A model generated the notes under the pieces. That model saw nothing but the letters and a program-made list of their open reading frames with translations, made no database searches and was not told the DNA's origin. 14,310 nt of DNA from RYN-431 sp036388295 (GTDB lineage: Bacteria > Planctomycetota > Phycisphaerae > Tepidisphaerales > Tepidisphaeraceae), in the NCBI GenBank assembly GCA_036388295.1, contig DASVSC010000048.1, forward strand, positions 1-14,310, read 5' to 3'. Each line of letters begins with the position of its first letter. The first letter of the stretch is position 1. This document shows, piece after piece, positions 1 through 7,822 of this stretch. Position numbers and translations under genes: made by a program.

Positions 1-183
1 TTCCCACGGCGGCAGGTTGGATGCGCAGACGCCGCACCCTTCGAGACGCACGCGGACTTGCCCCGGCCCCGGCTCGGGGACGGCCGCGGTTTGAACGGAC
101 AAGCGTCCGGGCGAGACGACGGCGGCGGCCCGCATGGTGCGGCGGGCCGTGTCGGCGGCCGCTGGCCCGGCCGACAGCGTCAT
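1..183 (-). CDS. Zinc-type MDR alcohol dehydrogenase, N-terminal fragment
   Basis: Translating the minus strand from the ATG at 183 gives 61 codons open to the left edge, so only the N-terminus is present. Residues 40-55 follow the GroES-like N-terminal pattern of medium-chain dehydrogenases: a PEPGPGQVRVRLEGCGVC stretch and then ASNL. The Cys of GVC sits where the family has its first catalytic-zinc ligand. The family oxidises or reduces alcohols, polyols or sugars with NAD(P); the substrate cannot be told from this fragment. Its ATG overlaps the TGA of the upstream epimerase (ATGA, 180-183), which indicates translational coupling in one operon. An internal ATG at codon 16, just before RAAAVV, is an alternative start, since many MDR proteins begin there. 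The family call is fairly secure; the function is open. Confidence 0.8.
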   Translation of the reverse strand, partial: MTLSAGPAAADTARRTMRAAAVVSPGRLSVQTAAVPEPGPGQVRVRLEGCGVCASNLPPWE

Positions 184-1376
184 ATGCGTTCCTTGCGCGG
201 CGTGGCCGACACAGTCTGGCGGCGCTCGGCGGGGCGGGTGGTCTGGGACCAGGCGCGCGGCGTCTTCACTTCCGCCACCGGCACGGCCGTCGCCGTTTCC
301 GGCTTGGTCTGCACGTTATCGCGCAGCCATTGGTACAGCCGTTCGACGCCGTCCTGCGCTGACACCCGTGGCGTCCAGCCGGTGACGCGCCGCATTTTGG
401 ACGGGTCGGAGACGTAAAAGCGTTGATCGCCCGGCCTCCAGGCGTCGCAACGGACGTCGGGCCGCGTGCCGTGCAGGCGTTCGATCAGGTCGAGCAGATC
501 GAGCAGGCTGATCGTGTTGGCCGGCCCGCCGCCGATGTTGAACGCTTCGCCGCGCGTGGCGTGCATGTTCGCCTGGGCGAGCAGCAGCGCCTCGACGAGA
601 TCATCGACGAACAGGATGTCGCGCACCTGCATGCCGTCGCCGTACAGCGTGACGGGGCGGCCTTGCAGGGCCTGGATCAGGAAATGGGCGATCCAGCCCT
701 GGTCTTCGGTGCCGCACTGGTGCGGGCCGTAGATGCAGCTCATGCGGAACACGCACATGGGCAGATCAAAGGTGCGGGCGTAGTCGAGCACGTACTGATC
801 GGCCGCCCCTTTGGAGCAGCCGTAGGGGCTATGGAAATCCAGCGGGCGGTTCTCGCCGATGCCGTGCTCGCGGATGGACTGCGCCTGCGGCTCGTAGCGT
901 GAGCCCTGACGTCGAATGGTGACGTCGTTCAGCCCGCCGTAGACCTTGTTCGTGCTGGTAAATACCAGCGACGGCGGCTCGGGCTGGGCGCGAACGGCTT
1001 CGAGCAGGTTCAGGGTGCCGCGGGCGTTGATTTCGAAGTCGTCGATCGCGTGCGTGAGGGACGTGGTAACGGCGACCTGTGCCGCGAGATGAAACACGCG
1101 TCCCGCCTGTTCGACGGCGGCAAGGACGGCGGCGCCGTCGCGCACGTCGGCGCGGTGAACGGTCAGCAGCCGCGGGTGAAGCTCCTGCAGCCAGGCGAGG
1201 TTGCGCTCCACGCCGGGGCGCGACAGATTATCGAAGACGATGACCGCCTGGCCCGCTGACAGAAGGCGGTGCGCGAGATTGGTGCCGATGAACCCGCAGC
1301 CGCCGGTGATGAGCACGGGCTTGCGCGACGTGAAGGGCAGGGCGGCAGTCGGGGTTTTGGGCCGGGCGTCGTGCAT
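180..1376 (-). CDS. Extended SDR NAD-dependent nucleotide-sugar epimerase (CDP-paratose 2-epimerase-like)
   Basis: This is an extended short-chain dehydrogenase/reductase of 398 residues. A Rossmann motif TGGCGFIG lies at residues 24-31. The active site has S/T in FTSTNKVYG, then YGCSK with Tyr185 and Lys189. The run SKGAADQYVLDYAR followed by a YGPHQCGTEDQGW segment resembles CDP-paratose/tyvelose 2-epimerases, so I read it as a nucleotide-sugar epimerase. The exact sugar is inference. About 40 C-terminal residues rich in Pro, Thr and Arg lie beyond the fold. The ATG at 1376 is preferred, with AAGGAAG upstream. The frame is also open to a TTG at 1418, which would overlap the stop of the preceding gene. 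It lies 38 bases downstream of another epimerase and overlaps the following MDR dehydrogenase by four bases, so the three genes probably form one operon. Confidence 0.82.
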   Translation of the reverse strand: MHDARPKTPTAALPFTSRKPVLITGGCGFIGTNLAHRLLSAGQAVIVFDNLSRPGVERNLAWLQELHPRLLTVHRADVRDGAAVLAAVEQAGRVFHLAAQVAVTTSLTHAIDDFEINARGTLNLLEAVRAQPEPPSLVFTSTNKVYGGLNDVTIRRQGSRYEPQAQSIREHGIGENRPLDFHSPYGCSKGAADQYVLDYARTFDLPMCVFRMSCIYGPHQCGTEDQGWIAHFLIQALQGRPVTLYGDGMQVRDILFVDDLVEALLLAQANMHATRGEAFNIGGGPANTISLLDLLDLIERLHGTRPDVRCDAWRPGDQRFYVSDPSKMRRVTGWTPRVSAQDGVERLYQWLRDNVQTKPETATAVPVAEVKTPRAWSQTTRPAERRQTVSATPRKERI

Positions 1377-1414
1377 CAATTGGCTACTTCCTTCATCCCT
1401 CAATCGGTCCTCTT

Positions 1415-2539
1415 TCAAATAGCTAATCCGCGGCGGCTGAGTTCGGCGGTGGCCGCGTCCACGCGGTCGATCGCCACCTGACCCTCCAGCCAGCCGGCCA
1501 GTTCGATCAAACCTTCTTCGAGTGACACTTTCGGCTCGTACCCCAGCACCCGCCGGGCCAGGCCGATGTCGGCGAAGCAGTGACGGATGTCGCCGACGCG
1601 GTACTTGGCGGTGATCTCCGGCACGATCTGCGGCTTGCCGACGGCATGGGCAATCTTGTCGGCAATTTCACGCACGGTGAATGAGCGACCGCTGCCGATA
1701 TTGATCGCCAGGCCGGCGGCCTCGGGCACGTCGATGGCCAGCCGGCAGGCGGCGGCGACGTCGTAAACGCTGACGAAATCCCGCCGTTGCAAACCGTCCT
1801 CGAACACCATCGGGCGGCGGCCGTTCAGCAGGCGCGAGGCGAAAATCGCCAGTACGCCGGTGTACGGATTGCTGAGGGCTTGCCGCGTGCCGAAGACGTT
1901 GAAGAAACGCAGGGCGACGGTCGGGATGTCGTACGCCTGTCCGACCAGCAGGCACATGCGTTCCTGGTCGAACTTCGACAGCGCGTAAATGCTGGCCAGC
2001 GTGGGGGGCTTGGTTTCGGTGGTGGGGACGGGCGTCAGCACCCCGCCGCGCTCGTCGTACACTTCCCAATCCTGGGCGGCCAGGCGTTCGGGCGAGCGCG
2101 GCACGCCGGCGGCCGTGTCGCCGTGGGCGTCGCGGTACAGGCCTTCGCCGTAGATGCTCATGCTGGAGGCGACGACAAGGGCGCGGATCTGGCCGCGACG
2201 CTGAATGACGCCTTCCAGCAGGACGGCCGTGCCCGAATTGTTCAGGCTGGTGTACTGGGCGATTTCGTACATGCTCTGGCCGACGCCCACGGCAGCGGCC
2301 AGGTGGTAAACGACATCGACGCCGCTAAGCGCCCGCGCCACGTCGGCCGGCTCGCGCACGTCGCCGGCGACGAACTCGACGTCGTCATCCAAGTAGGCGG
2401 GCCGCTGGGAACTGTCGCCGTGGACTTGGGACGACAAATTATCGAGCACGCGAACCCGGTACCCGGCCCGCAACAGTTCATCGGCTAAGTGAGAGCCGAT
2501 GAAACCGGCACCGCCTGTGACCAAAATTCGATCTGCCAC
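1415..2539 (-). CDS. Extended SDR epimerase, dTDP-L-rhamnose 4-epimerase-like
   Basis: This is a 374-residue NAD-dependent epimerase/dehydratase. The dinucleotide-binding motif TGGAGFIG lies at residues 8-15. The catalytic set is SSMSIYGEG plus YALSK (Tyr185, Lys189). The segments AAAVGVGQSMYEI, FNVFGTRQALSNPYTG and FEDGLQRRDFVSV match proteins commonly annotated as dTDP-L-rhamnose 4-epimerase (WbiB type); this comes from memory of the family, not a search. Such enzymes invert C4 of an activated deoxysugar for surface glycans. I chose the GTG at 2539, which puts the Rossmann strand at the N-terminus behind a GGGA ribosome site. The frame is open for 96 more codons to 2827, but that stretch has no domain character and would overlap the kinase gene. 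Probably the first gene of the sugar operon. Confidence 0.8.
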   Translation of the reverse strand: MADRILVTGGAGFIGSHLADELLRAGYRVRVLDNLSSQVHGDSSQRPAYLDDDVEFVAGDVREPADVARALSGVDVVYHLAAAVGVGQSMYEIAQYTSLNNSGTAVLLEGVIQRRGQIRALVVASSMSIYGEGLYRDAHGDTAAGVPRSPERLAAQDWEVYDERGGVLTPVPTTETKPPTLASIYALSKFDQERMCLLVGQAYDIPTVALRFFNVFGTRQALSNPYTGVLAIFASRLLNGRRPMVFEDGLQRRDFVSVYDVAAACRLAIDVPEAAGLAINIGSGRSFTVREIADKIAHAVGKPQIVPEITAKYRVGDIRHCFADIGLARRVLGYEPKVSLEEGLIELAGWLEGQVAIDRVDAATAELSRRGLAI

Positions 2540-2577
2540 TTCTACCGTTCCCTTTGACTGAGCAGAGGTCTTGTGCA

Positions 2578-2604
2578 GGCGATCCGTACCGAGAAGGGAT
2601 CGCC
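2578..2604 (-). promoter_or_regulatory. Hairpin in the leader of the sugar-epimerase operon
   Basis: GGCGATCC (2578-2585) and GGATCGCC (2597-2604) form a perfect 8-bp stem with an 11-base loop, about 40 bases upstream of the chosen GTG start. A longer form is possible by pairing GCAGG just outside the stem with CCTGC and bulging five bases. No T-run follows on the minus strand, so it is not an ordinary intrinsic terminator. It may be a 5'-leader structure, or chance in GC-rich DNA. It is the only structure I noted in the 220 bases between the kinase stop and the epimerase start. A weak TTGCAA/TATGTA pair at 2710-2740 with 19-base spacing is not convincing as a promoter. Confidence 0.3.
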
Positions 2605-2759
2605 CTACCTGCTCTTCCGACTGTAAGCCGCGAACCTCTTCCGGAACATGAGGAACAAGCTGATTTGCATGACCGGAATTTCTTAGTCCGTGGCAGGCTT
2701 GTCCGCACTTACATACGGCGAATCGGTTTCGTTCTTGCAATCGAATCGAAGAGTGAGCG

Positions 2760-5700
2760 CTACGACTGTGGGGCAGCGTTTTCGGCCGTGACACCGGCCG
2801 TTCGTCCGGCCAGACGGGCGACCACATTCACAAGGTCGTCCGGCTCGACTGGTTTGACGACGTGGGATTGGTATCCGGCGTCCAACGCACGCTGGCGGTC
2901 CTCGGGCCGCGCGAAGGCGGTGAACGCGGCGGCTGGGGTCTGCGCGCCTTCTTCATAACTCAAGCTGCGAATCCAGGTGATGAATTGGTAGCCGTCGTGG
3001 TCCGGCATGCCGATGTCGCTCAACAGCACGTCCGGCGGCGTCGCGCGAAGGAGTGCCAGCGCCTCTTTGGCGGAACCGGCGGACGTGACCCGGGCGCCAC
3101 GTTCTTCAAGAATCCGCTTGGCGAGCATTCGCGCGTCCGGCTCGTCGTCCACCACCAAGACCCTCAGCCCGTCGAGGGACGGCCCGACCGGTTTTGATGG
3201 CAAAGCTTCTTCTGTCATGCCCGCATCGGGCGCAAAGCGGGCCTGGGCGACTGCGATGGGCAGGCGGACGGTAAAGGTCGCTCCCTCGTTCGTGCCCGGA
3301 CTTTCCACGCTCACGGTGCCGCCGTGCAGGTCGACCAGTTGCTTCACCAGCGAAAGCCCGATACCTAGACCGCCATGCCGACGCGTGATCGATGCGTCGG
3401 CCTGGCGGAACCGTTCGAACATGAACGGGATGAACTCGGCAGTGATTCCTTGGCCCGTATCGCTGACGCTGATTTCGACCTGCGCACCGACCCGCCTGAC
3501 CGCGACGCGTATGCTGCCGCCCCCGGGTGTGAACTTCACCGCGTTCGTCAGCAGGTTCCAGACGACCTGCTGCAAGCGATTCGGGTCGCCCCGAATCGGG
3601 CCGGCGGCCGGGTCCAGATCGGTGTCGATGTCAATGCCTTTTGCGTCGGCCGCCGGGGTGATCGAAGCGACGGCCGACGTGACCACGTCCGGCGGGTTGA
3701 CGCTCTGGACGTCCAGCCGCAGCTTGCCGCTGACAATGCGGCTCATGTCGAGCAAGTCTTCAATCAGCTGTGTCTGCGCCCGCGCGTTGCGTTCGATCGT
3801 ACGCAAGCCCTCGGCCAAGTCGTCGGGGCGGTTGCCGTTGTGGCTGCTGAGCAATTGCGACCAGCCGAGGATGGCATTGAGTGGCGTACGCAGTTCGTGC
3901 GATAGGGTGGCCAAGAACTCGTCTTTGAGTCGGCTGGCCCGTTCGGCCTCGCCGCGGGCGGCACGCTCGGCATCGAAAAGCGTCGCATTGTCGACCGCGA
4001 TCGCCGCACGCCGCGCCAAATCTTCGGCCAGCGACACGTCCTGCTGGGTGTAGGTCCGCCCCGACTCGGCATAGATCAACGTGAGCACGCCGAGCACCCG
4101 GCCGCGGGCCATTAATGGGACGCCGATGTACGAGCGGAGCTTCAGGTCGCGCATCACACGCAGGTGATAGTCGTCGACTGCCGACGCGGCGATCATTTCA
4201 TCAGTGACGACTTCGACACAGGCGGTTTGGCCGGTGCGGATGATCTGCCACGTACCGACGGGTGCGTCCGGGTCCGGCGGGTAGCGGCGGTGCAGTTCGT
4301 GAGCCAGTTCGATTTTAGCCGGCTCCGGGTGTACCACGGCGACGCGCCTAAGCGTGCCGTCGCCCTGCAGCATGTCCACCGCACACCAGTCGGCCAGCCG
4401 AGGGACGACCAGCGACGCCAGCTCCTGGAGCAACTGTTCGTACGGGTTGGTGCTGTTGAGCAGCGCGCCGGCGTCGGCCAGCAGCCGCAGGCCTTCCTGA
4501 GCGCGATTTCGGTCGGTCACGTCGATCAGGAACGCGATGCTGGCGGGGCCGTCGGGAAGTTCGATCTGGCCGACCTGAACTTCGACGGTGAAGCGCGACC
4601 CGTCGGCCCGCAGGCCGGTGAACTGGTAGGTGTTGTCGACGGTTTGGCCGGCGTTGCGTCGTTCGACGTTGCGCGCTAATTGATCGCGTGATTCGGGCGC
4701 AATCTGCTCGAAGATGGACGCGCCGACGACGTCGATGTCTGCCGATATGCCGAAGCACCTGCGGTACGCGGCGTTGACGTACAACTGTTTGCCGACCCTT
4801 GAGACGCTGATCGCGACCGGCGCGTCGTCGGAAAGTGCGCGGAAACGCGCTTCGCTCTGTCGCAGCGCTTCCTGGGCTACGACTGTGGCCGTGGTGTCAC
4901 TCACCGTGCCAAGAATGCGAAGGGCGCGGCCCTGCGGGTCGCGCGTGATCCGGCCGTGATAGCTGACCCACCGGATCGTGCCGTCGGGCAGGCGCAGGCG
5001 GTAATCTAAGGCGGCCTCGGACGGGCCATTTATTCTTAAGTTCGATTGCAGGTCGGTGAAAACGCGGTCACGGTCGTCCGGGTGGACGATCCGTACCCAG
5101 GCGTCGGCGTCATAGGTCGCCGAATCGGGCGGGGCGTCGAAGATCCGGTAAAACGTTTCCGACCCACGGCTGCGGCCGGACGTGACGTCATAGTCGAACG
5201 TACCGAAGCCGCCCGCCTCCTGGGCCACGCGCAGGCACTCCTCGTTTTCTCGAAGTTCTACTGTGATCCGCGAACGTTCGATCGATTCCCAACACCGCGC
5301 CGCGACCGTGCGGACCAACTCCACCTCGTCCGTCCGCCACTCCCGCGGCGTGGCCTGATGAACGGCCATGCCGGCAACGAAACGGCCGGACTTGTTCAGC
5401 GGCACGGCCACTACGGCGCGGATTTTCGTCTGTTCGTACGCACCCAGATCCGAATGCGTAACCTGCGGGTCGGCCTTCACGTCCTCCACGACATACGGCT
5501 GACCCAGACGGTGCAGGCGAAGGGCCTCTGCCCCGAAGTCTTCGAGCTTGTACTGTCCGACGATGCTGGGGATGCCGGGTCGGTTGAAATCGCCGGTGAC
5601 AATAAACGTGTTCTCGTCGGCTTCGACGGTCGCGTACGCGCAACGGTCGACGCCCAGGTGTTCGCCCAGCAGTCGGGCTGCCGTGTGAGTGATCTCATGC

Positions 5701-6464
5701 GGGCTCGTCAAGGGACGAAGCGTGTCCTCGAGTGTGAGCAGAAACCGTTCCCGTACTTCGCCCCTTTTGCGTTCCGTGATGTCGGTGGTGAATCCGCAGA
5801 GCAGCGTTTCACCACGGTGTTCGACGGGCACTTTGATCGACAGGTAGGTGTGCTCGCCGTCGGCGTGCCGCAACTTTTCTTCCAGATGCAGCATTCGCCG
5901 GCTGGCGAGCACTTTCTGGTCATTCGCGCGGATCGTTTCGAAGTCCAGAGTGTCGCCGAAAGCGTCCCTGTCGCTTTTGCCGATAATCGTTTCGACGGGC
6001 CGTCCGGCGAGCTCGGCGTAACGGCGGTTGACCAGTCGCAGGACGCCGCTGCGGTCCTTCAAGTAGATAATGCCTGGCACATTATCCACGACGGCCTGAA
6101 GCAGGTCTTCCGACCTGCGCCGTCCCAAATGGGCCGAGCGGAGCGATCCGCCGACATACGTGGTCACGACGCAACCGACTATGTAAGCGCACAGGGCGAC
6201 GATGTCGGCCGACGAGTGAACCGCGACCCGGCCGAATGGGGCCATCCAGAAGGTCATCACGGCGACGCCCGACAGCACGACCGCCAGCAGTCCCGGCCCG
6301 AACCCGGCGAGGGCGGCGATGACGGTAACGACTGGGAAAAAAGCGATAAACGGCACCCGTCCGCCGCCGGCGCGTTGGATCGGGAATGAAATGAGGGTCG
6401 CCAATCCCACGGCAACGATCGCGAGCAGATACCGCTGCCATGGTCTGGTCACGAACTTCAACAT
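2760..6464 (-). CDS. Membrane-bound hybrid sensor histidine kinase (DUF4118-PAS-GAF-PAS-PAS-GAF-HisKA-HATPase-REC)
   Basis: A 1234-residue sensor kinase. Residues 12-110 hold about four hydrophobic segments resembling the DUF4118 membrane module found in KdpD-like sensors. A PAS domain follows (118-235, ending DITERK), then GAF (245-400), PAS (410-535), PAS (540-657, ending DVTDRN) and a second GAF (660-830). The kinase core has an H-box SHELRTPLN with phospho-acceptor His856, an N-box with Asn970 and Asn974 (WNLLTNAVKF), G1 DTGQG (1002-1006), an F-box FERF and G2 GGLGIGL. A C-terminal receiver (1100-1220) has the acidic pair Asp1106/Asp1107, phospho-acceptor Asp1150 in SDIGMPD and Lys1204. 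All catalytic residues look intact. No separate response regulator with a DNA-binding domain is nearby, so the output partner is unknown. The ATG at 6464 has no clear ribosome site. A sigma-54 promoter-like element lies about 110 bases upstream. The ligand is not predictable. Confidence 0.93.
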   Translation of the reverse strand: MLKFVTRPWQRYLLAIVAVGLATLISFPIQRAGGGRVPFIAFFPVVTVIAALAGFGPGLLAVVLSGVAVMTFWMAPFGRVAVHSSADIVALCAYIVGCVVTTYVGGSLRSAHLGRRRSEDLLQAVVDNVPGIIYLKDRSGVLRLVNRRYAELAGRPVETIIGKSDRDAFGDTLDFETIRANDQKVLASRRMLHLEEKLRHADGEHTYLSIKVPVEHRGETLLCGFTTDITERKRGEVRERFLLTLEDTLRPLTSPHEITHTAARLLGEHLGVDRCAYATVEADENTFIVTGDFNRPGIPSIVGQYKLEDFGAEALRLHRLGQPYVVEDVKADPQVTHSDLGAYEQTKIRAVVAVPLNKSGRFVAGMAVHQATPREWRTDEVELVRTVAARCWESIERSRITVELRENEECLRVAQEAGGFGTFDYDVTSGRSRGSETFYRIFDAPPDSATYDADAWVRIVHPDDRDRVFTDLQSNLRINGPSEAALDYRLRLPDGTIRWVSYHGRITRDPQGRALRILGTVSDTTATVVAQEALRQSEARFRALSDDAPVAISVSRVGKQLYVNAAYRRCFGISADIDVVGASIFEQIAPESRDQLARNVERRNAGQTVDNTYQFTGLRADGSRFTVEVQVGQIELPDGPASIAFLIDVTDRNRAQEGLRLLADAGALLNSTNPYEQLLQELASLVVPRLADWCAVDMLQGDGTLRRVAVVHPEPAKIELAHELHRRYPPDPDAPVGTWQIIRTGQTACVEVVTDEMIAASAVDDYHLRVMRDLKLRSYIGVPLMARGRVLGVLTLIYAESGRTYTQQDVSLAEDLARRAAIAVDNATLFDAERAARGEAERASRLKDEFLATLSHELRTPLNAILGWSQLLSSHNGNRPDDLAEGLRTIERNARAQTQLIEDLLDMSRIVSGKLRLDVQSVNPPDVVTSAVASITPAADAKGIDIDTDLDPAAGPIRGDPNRLQQVVWNLLTNAVKFTPGGGSIRVAVRRVGAQVEISVSDTGQGITAEFIPFMFERFRQADASITRRHGGLGIGLSLVKQLVDLHGGTVSVESPGTNEGATFTVRLPIAVAQARFAPDAGMTEEALPSKPVGPSLDGLRVLVVDDEPDARMLAKRILEERGARVTSAGSAKEALALLRATPPDVLLSDIGMPDHDGYQFITWIRSLSYEEGAQTPAAAFTAFARPEDRQRALDAGYQSHVVKPVEPDDLVNVVARLAGRTAGVTAENAAPQS

Positions 6465-6569
6465 GCGATGAAAGGCCCGTCCTTCGAACGCCGTTTTACC
6501 GCCCGGTTACCACCCGAAGCCGGCCTGGCGGGCGATGTTAACGCATGGGTCGGCGGCCGGATATGGTTC

Positions 6570-6585
6570 GGCAATTCTAGTGCCA
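6570..6585 (-). promoter_or_regulatory. Sigma-54 (RpoN) promoter upstream of the hybrid kinase
   Basis: On the minus strand the sequence reads TTGGCACTAGAATTGCC. It has a TGGCAC -24 box (6580-6585), a TTGC -12 box (6571-6574) and exactly ten bases between the GG and GC dinucleotides, as sigma-54 holoenzyme requires. Transcription would start near 6559, leaving a leader of about 95 bases before the kinase ATG at 6464. It sits in the 152-base gap between the fruK-like stop and the kinase start. This implies activation by an AAA+ enhancer-binding protein, which is not encoded here. The upstream half of an imperfect dyad (AGTG...CACT) overlaps the -24 box. The match is by eye. Confidence 0.62.
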
Positions 6586-6616
6586 AGGTGACACTGGCCC
6601 CACGGCGGGCCGGGCG

Positions 6617-7561
6617 CTACGCCGGCTCAAGCCGAATCTGTGCGGCGTACGATTCGTGCCCGTTCGGCGTCTCCAGGCCACTGACCATGCGCGTGACGGC
6701 GTAGACGCTCAATGCCGTGGAAAGACGCGCCGCCTCGTCGAGCGACAGGCCGTTCGCCAAGGCGTAGACCAGGCCGGCTACCATGGCGTCGCCGGCACCG
6801 ACCGTGCTCTTGACCGCCACGTGCGGCGGGTGCGTGCGCACGGCACGCCCGGCTTCGACGAACAGTGCGCCGTCGCCGCCCATCGAGACGACGGCCAACG
6901 CCGTGCCGTGCCGGATGATCGCTTCGCGTGCGGCTTCGATGAGGTCGCCTGGCGTCGCTAGCGGCCGGCCGAGCAATGCCGACAATTCTTCCACATTCGG
7001 CTTCACCAGGTCCGGGCCGTGTGGCAGGGCGTGGCGCAGGGGCTCGCCACTGGTATCGAGTGCGACCCGCCCGCCTTGGGCTTGAACGACATCAATCAGT
7101 CGGCCGTAAAAATCGTCATCAATGCCTGGCGGAACGCTGCCGGCCAGCACGACCCACTGGTCGGGCCGGATGAGGGTTTTGAGGTGGTCGATCAATCCGT
7201 CGCCCGCGGTCGGCGGCAGGCGTAGGCCGGGGAAGTTGATGTCGGTCGTCTGGCCGCTGCTCTCGTCGGTAATCTTGATGCCCACGCGCGTTTCGCCGGG
7301 TACGCGGAGGAACTGGTCGTCGATCCGTTTTTGGGCAAAAAGCAGCTGAAACCCTTCGGCGTTCCGATTGCCGAGCCAGCCCGTCGCCACGACCGACGCT
7401 CCAAGGTCCGCCAGCATCACGGCGACGTTGACGCCCTTGCCGCCCGGGTGCGTGTGGGACTGTTGCACGCGGTTGACCCGCCCGGCCGCAAAGCCGTTGA
7501 TGGCTAAGGTTTGATCGATCGCTGGGTTCAGCGTCACGGTGATGATCGGCGGGAGTGTCAT
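6617..7561 (-). CDS. fruK: 1-phosphofructokinase, PfkB family
   Basis: A 314-residue sugar kinase of the ribokinase/PfkB fold, the usual length for 1-phosphofructokinase. It would phosphorylate fructose 1-phosphate to fructose 1,6-bisphosphate with ATP in the cytoplasm. The N-terminal TLNPAID motif (10-16) and GGKGVN (40-45) are the substrate-side signature of the FruK/LacC/PfkB subgroup. VSMGGDGALF and the C-terminal anion-hole motif VGAGDAM, with catalytic base Asp258, are intact. The ATG at 7561 has a good ribosome site, GAGGAAG six bases upstream. Tagatose-6-phosphate kinase (LacC type) or 6-phosphofructokinase 2 cannot be excluded from sequence alone. No PTS fructose transporter or FruR-type regulator is next to it, so the source of fructose 1-phosphate is unclear. 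It is divergent from the urea operon across a 415-base gap. Confidence 0.85.
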   Translation of the reverse strand: MTLPPIITVTLNPAIDQTLAINGFAAGRVNRVQQSHTHPGGKGVNVAVMLADLGASVVATGWLGNRNAEGFQLLFAQKRIDDQFLRVPGETRVGIKITDESSGQTTDINFPGLRLPPTAGDGLIDHLKTLIRPDQWVVLAGSVPPGIDDDFYGRLIDVVQAQGGRVALDTSGEPLRHALPHGPDLVKPNVEELSALLGRPLATPGDLIEAAREAIIRHGTALAVVSMGGDGALFVEAGRAVRTHPPHVAVKSTVGAGDAMVAGLVYALANGLSLDEAARLSTALSVYAVTRMVSGLETPNGHESYAAQIRLEPA

Positions 7562-7709
7562 CGTTCTTCCTCAGGATAGGCGGTGGAACCCCGACCGTGA
7601 CACTTCGGCCCGCAAAGTACGCGTCAGCCGATAAGACCATGCTCTGCCGCACCAGCGACACGTCCGATAACTTAAAGACTGCGCGTAAACTAAGGGAAAG
7701 GGCAGTCGG

Positions 7710-7769
7710 TGCCTAAGGATTAGACACTGGTTGGGTGTTCGCTTTTGCAATGAAAGTGATTCTTAGGCA
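7710..7769. repeat. Inverted repeat TGCCTAAG / CTTAGGCA, candidate enhancer sites
   Basis: TGCCTAAG at 7710-7717 and its exact reverse complement CTTAGGCA at 7762-7769. The similarity extends by two or three bases past one mismatch. The arm centres are 52 bases apart, close to five helical turns. The arms lie roughly 80 to 140 bases upstream of the predicted sigma-54 start, where enhancer-binding activators usually bind. It does not match the NtrC consensus as I know it. A protein-binding role is inference; a 44-base loop makes an RNA hairpin unlikely. Confidence 0.35.
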
Positions 7770-7822
7770 TTTCTTTAGTGTTTCTTCATTCCTGTACTCG
7801 GTGCCGGTCGTGCGGGTCGTAG

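Noticed and set aside
2540..2827. A 96-codon N-terminal extension of the first epimerase
   Set aside because: It has no domain character, would overlap the kinase gene by 68 bases, and the Rossmann fold begins right after the GTG at 2539, which has its own ribosome site.
3007..4053. Long plus-strand open frame (348 codons) opposite the kinase
   Set aside because: It is antisense to the intact HATPase and HisKA region, is rich in Arg and Ser as expected of a GC-rich shadow frame, and shows no recognisable domain.
5046..6389. 447-codon plus-strand open frame opposite the kinase N-terminus
   Set aside because: It mirrors the real kinase codons on the other strand, has no motif and no good ribosome site.
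6596..6611. GGCCC-N6-GGGCC hairpin just after the fruK stop
   Set aside because: The stem is only five base pairs, no T-run follows in either direction, and such stems are frequent by chance in this GC-rich DNA.
7648..7711. GCACC and GGTGC half-sites as an NtrC site
   Set aside because: The halves are about 60 bases apart, whereas NtrC dyads have a gap of a few bases.
7733..7749. Second sigma-54-like element (TTGGGTG...TTTTGCAA)
   Set aside because: The -12 box is good and resembles the real one 90 bases downstream, but the -24 box is poor and the GG-GC spacing is eleven, not ten.
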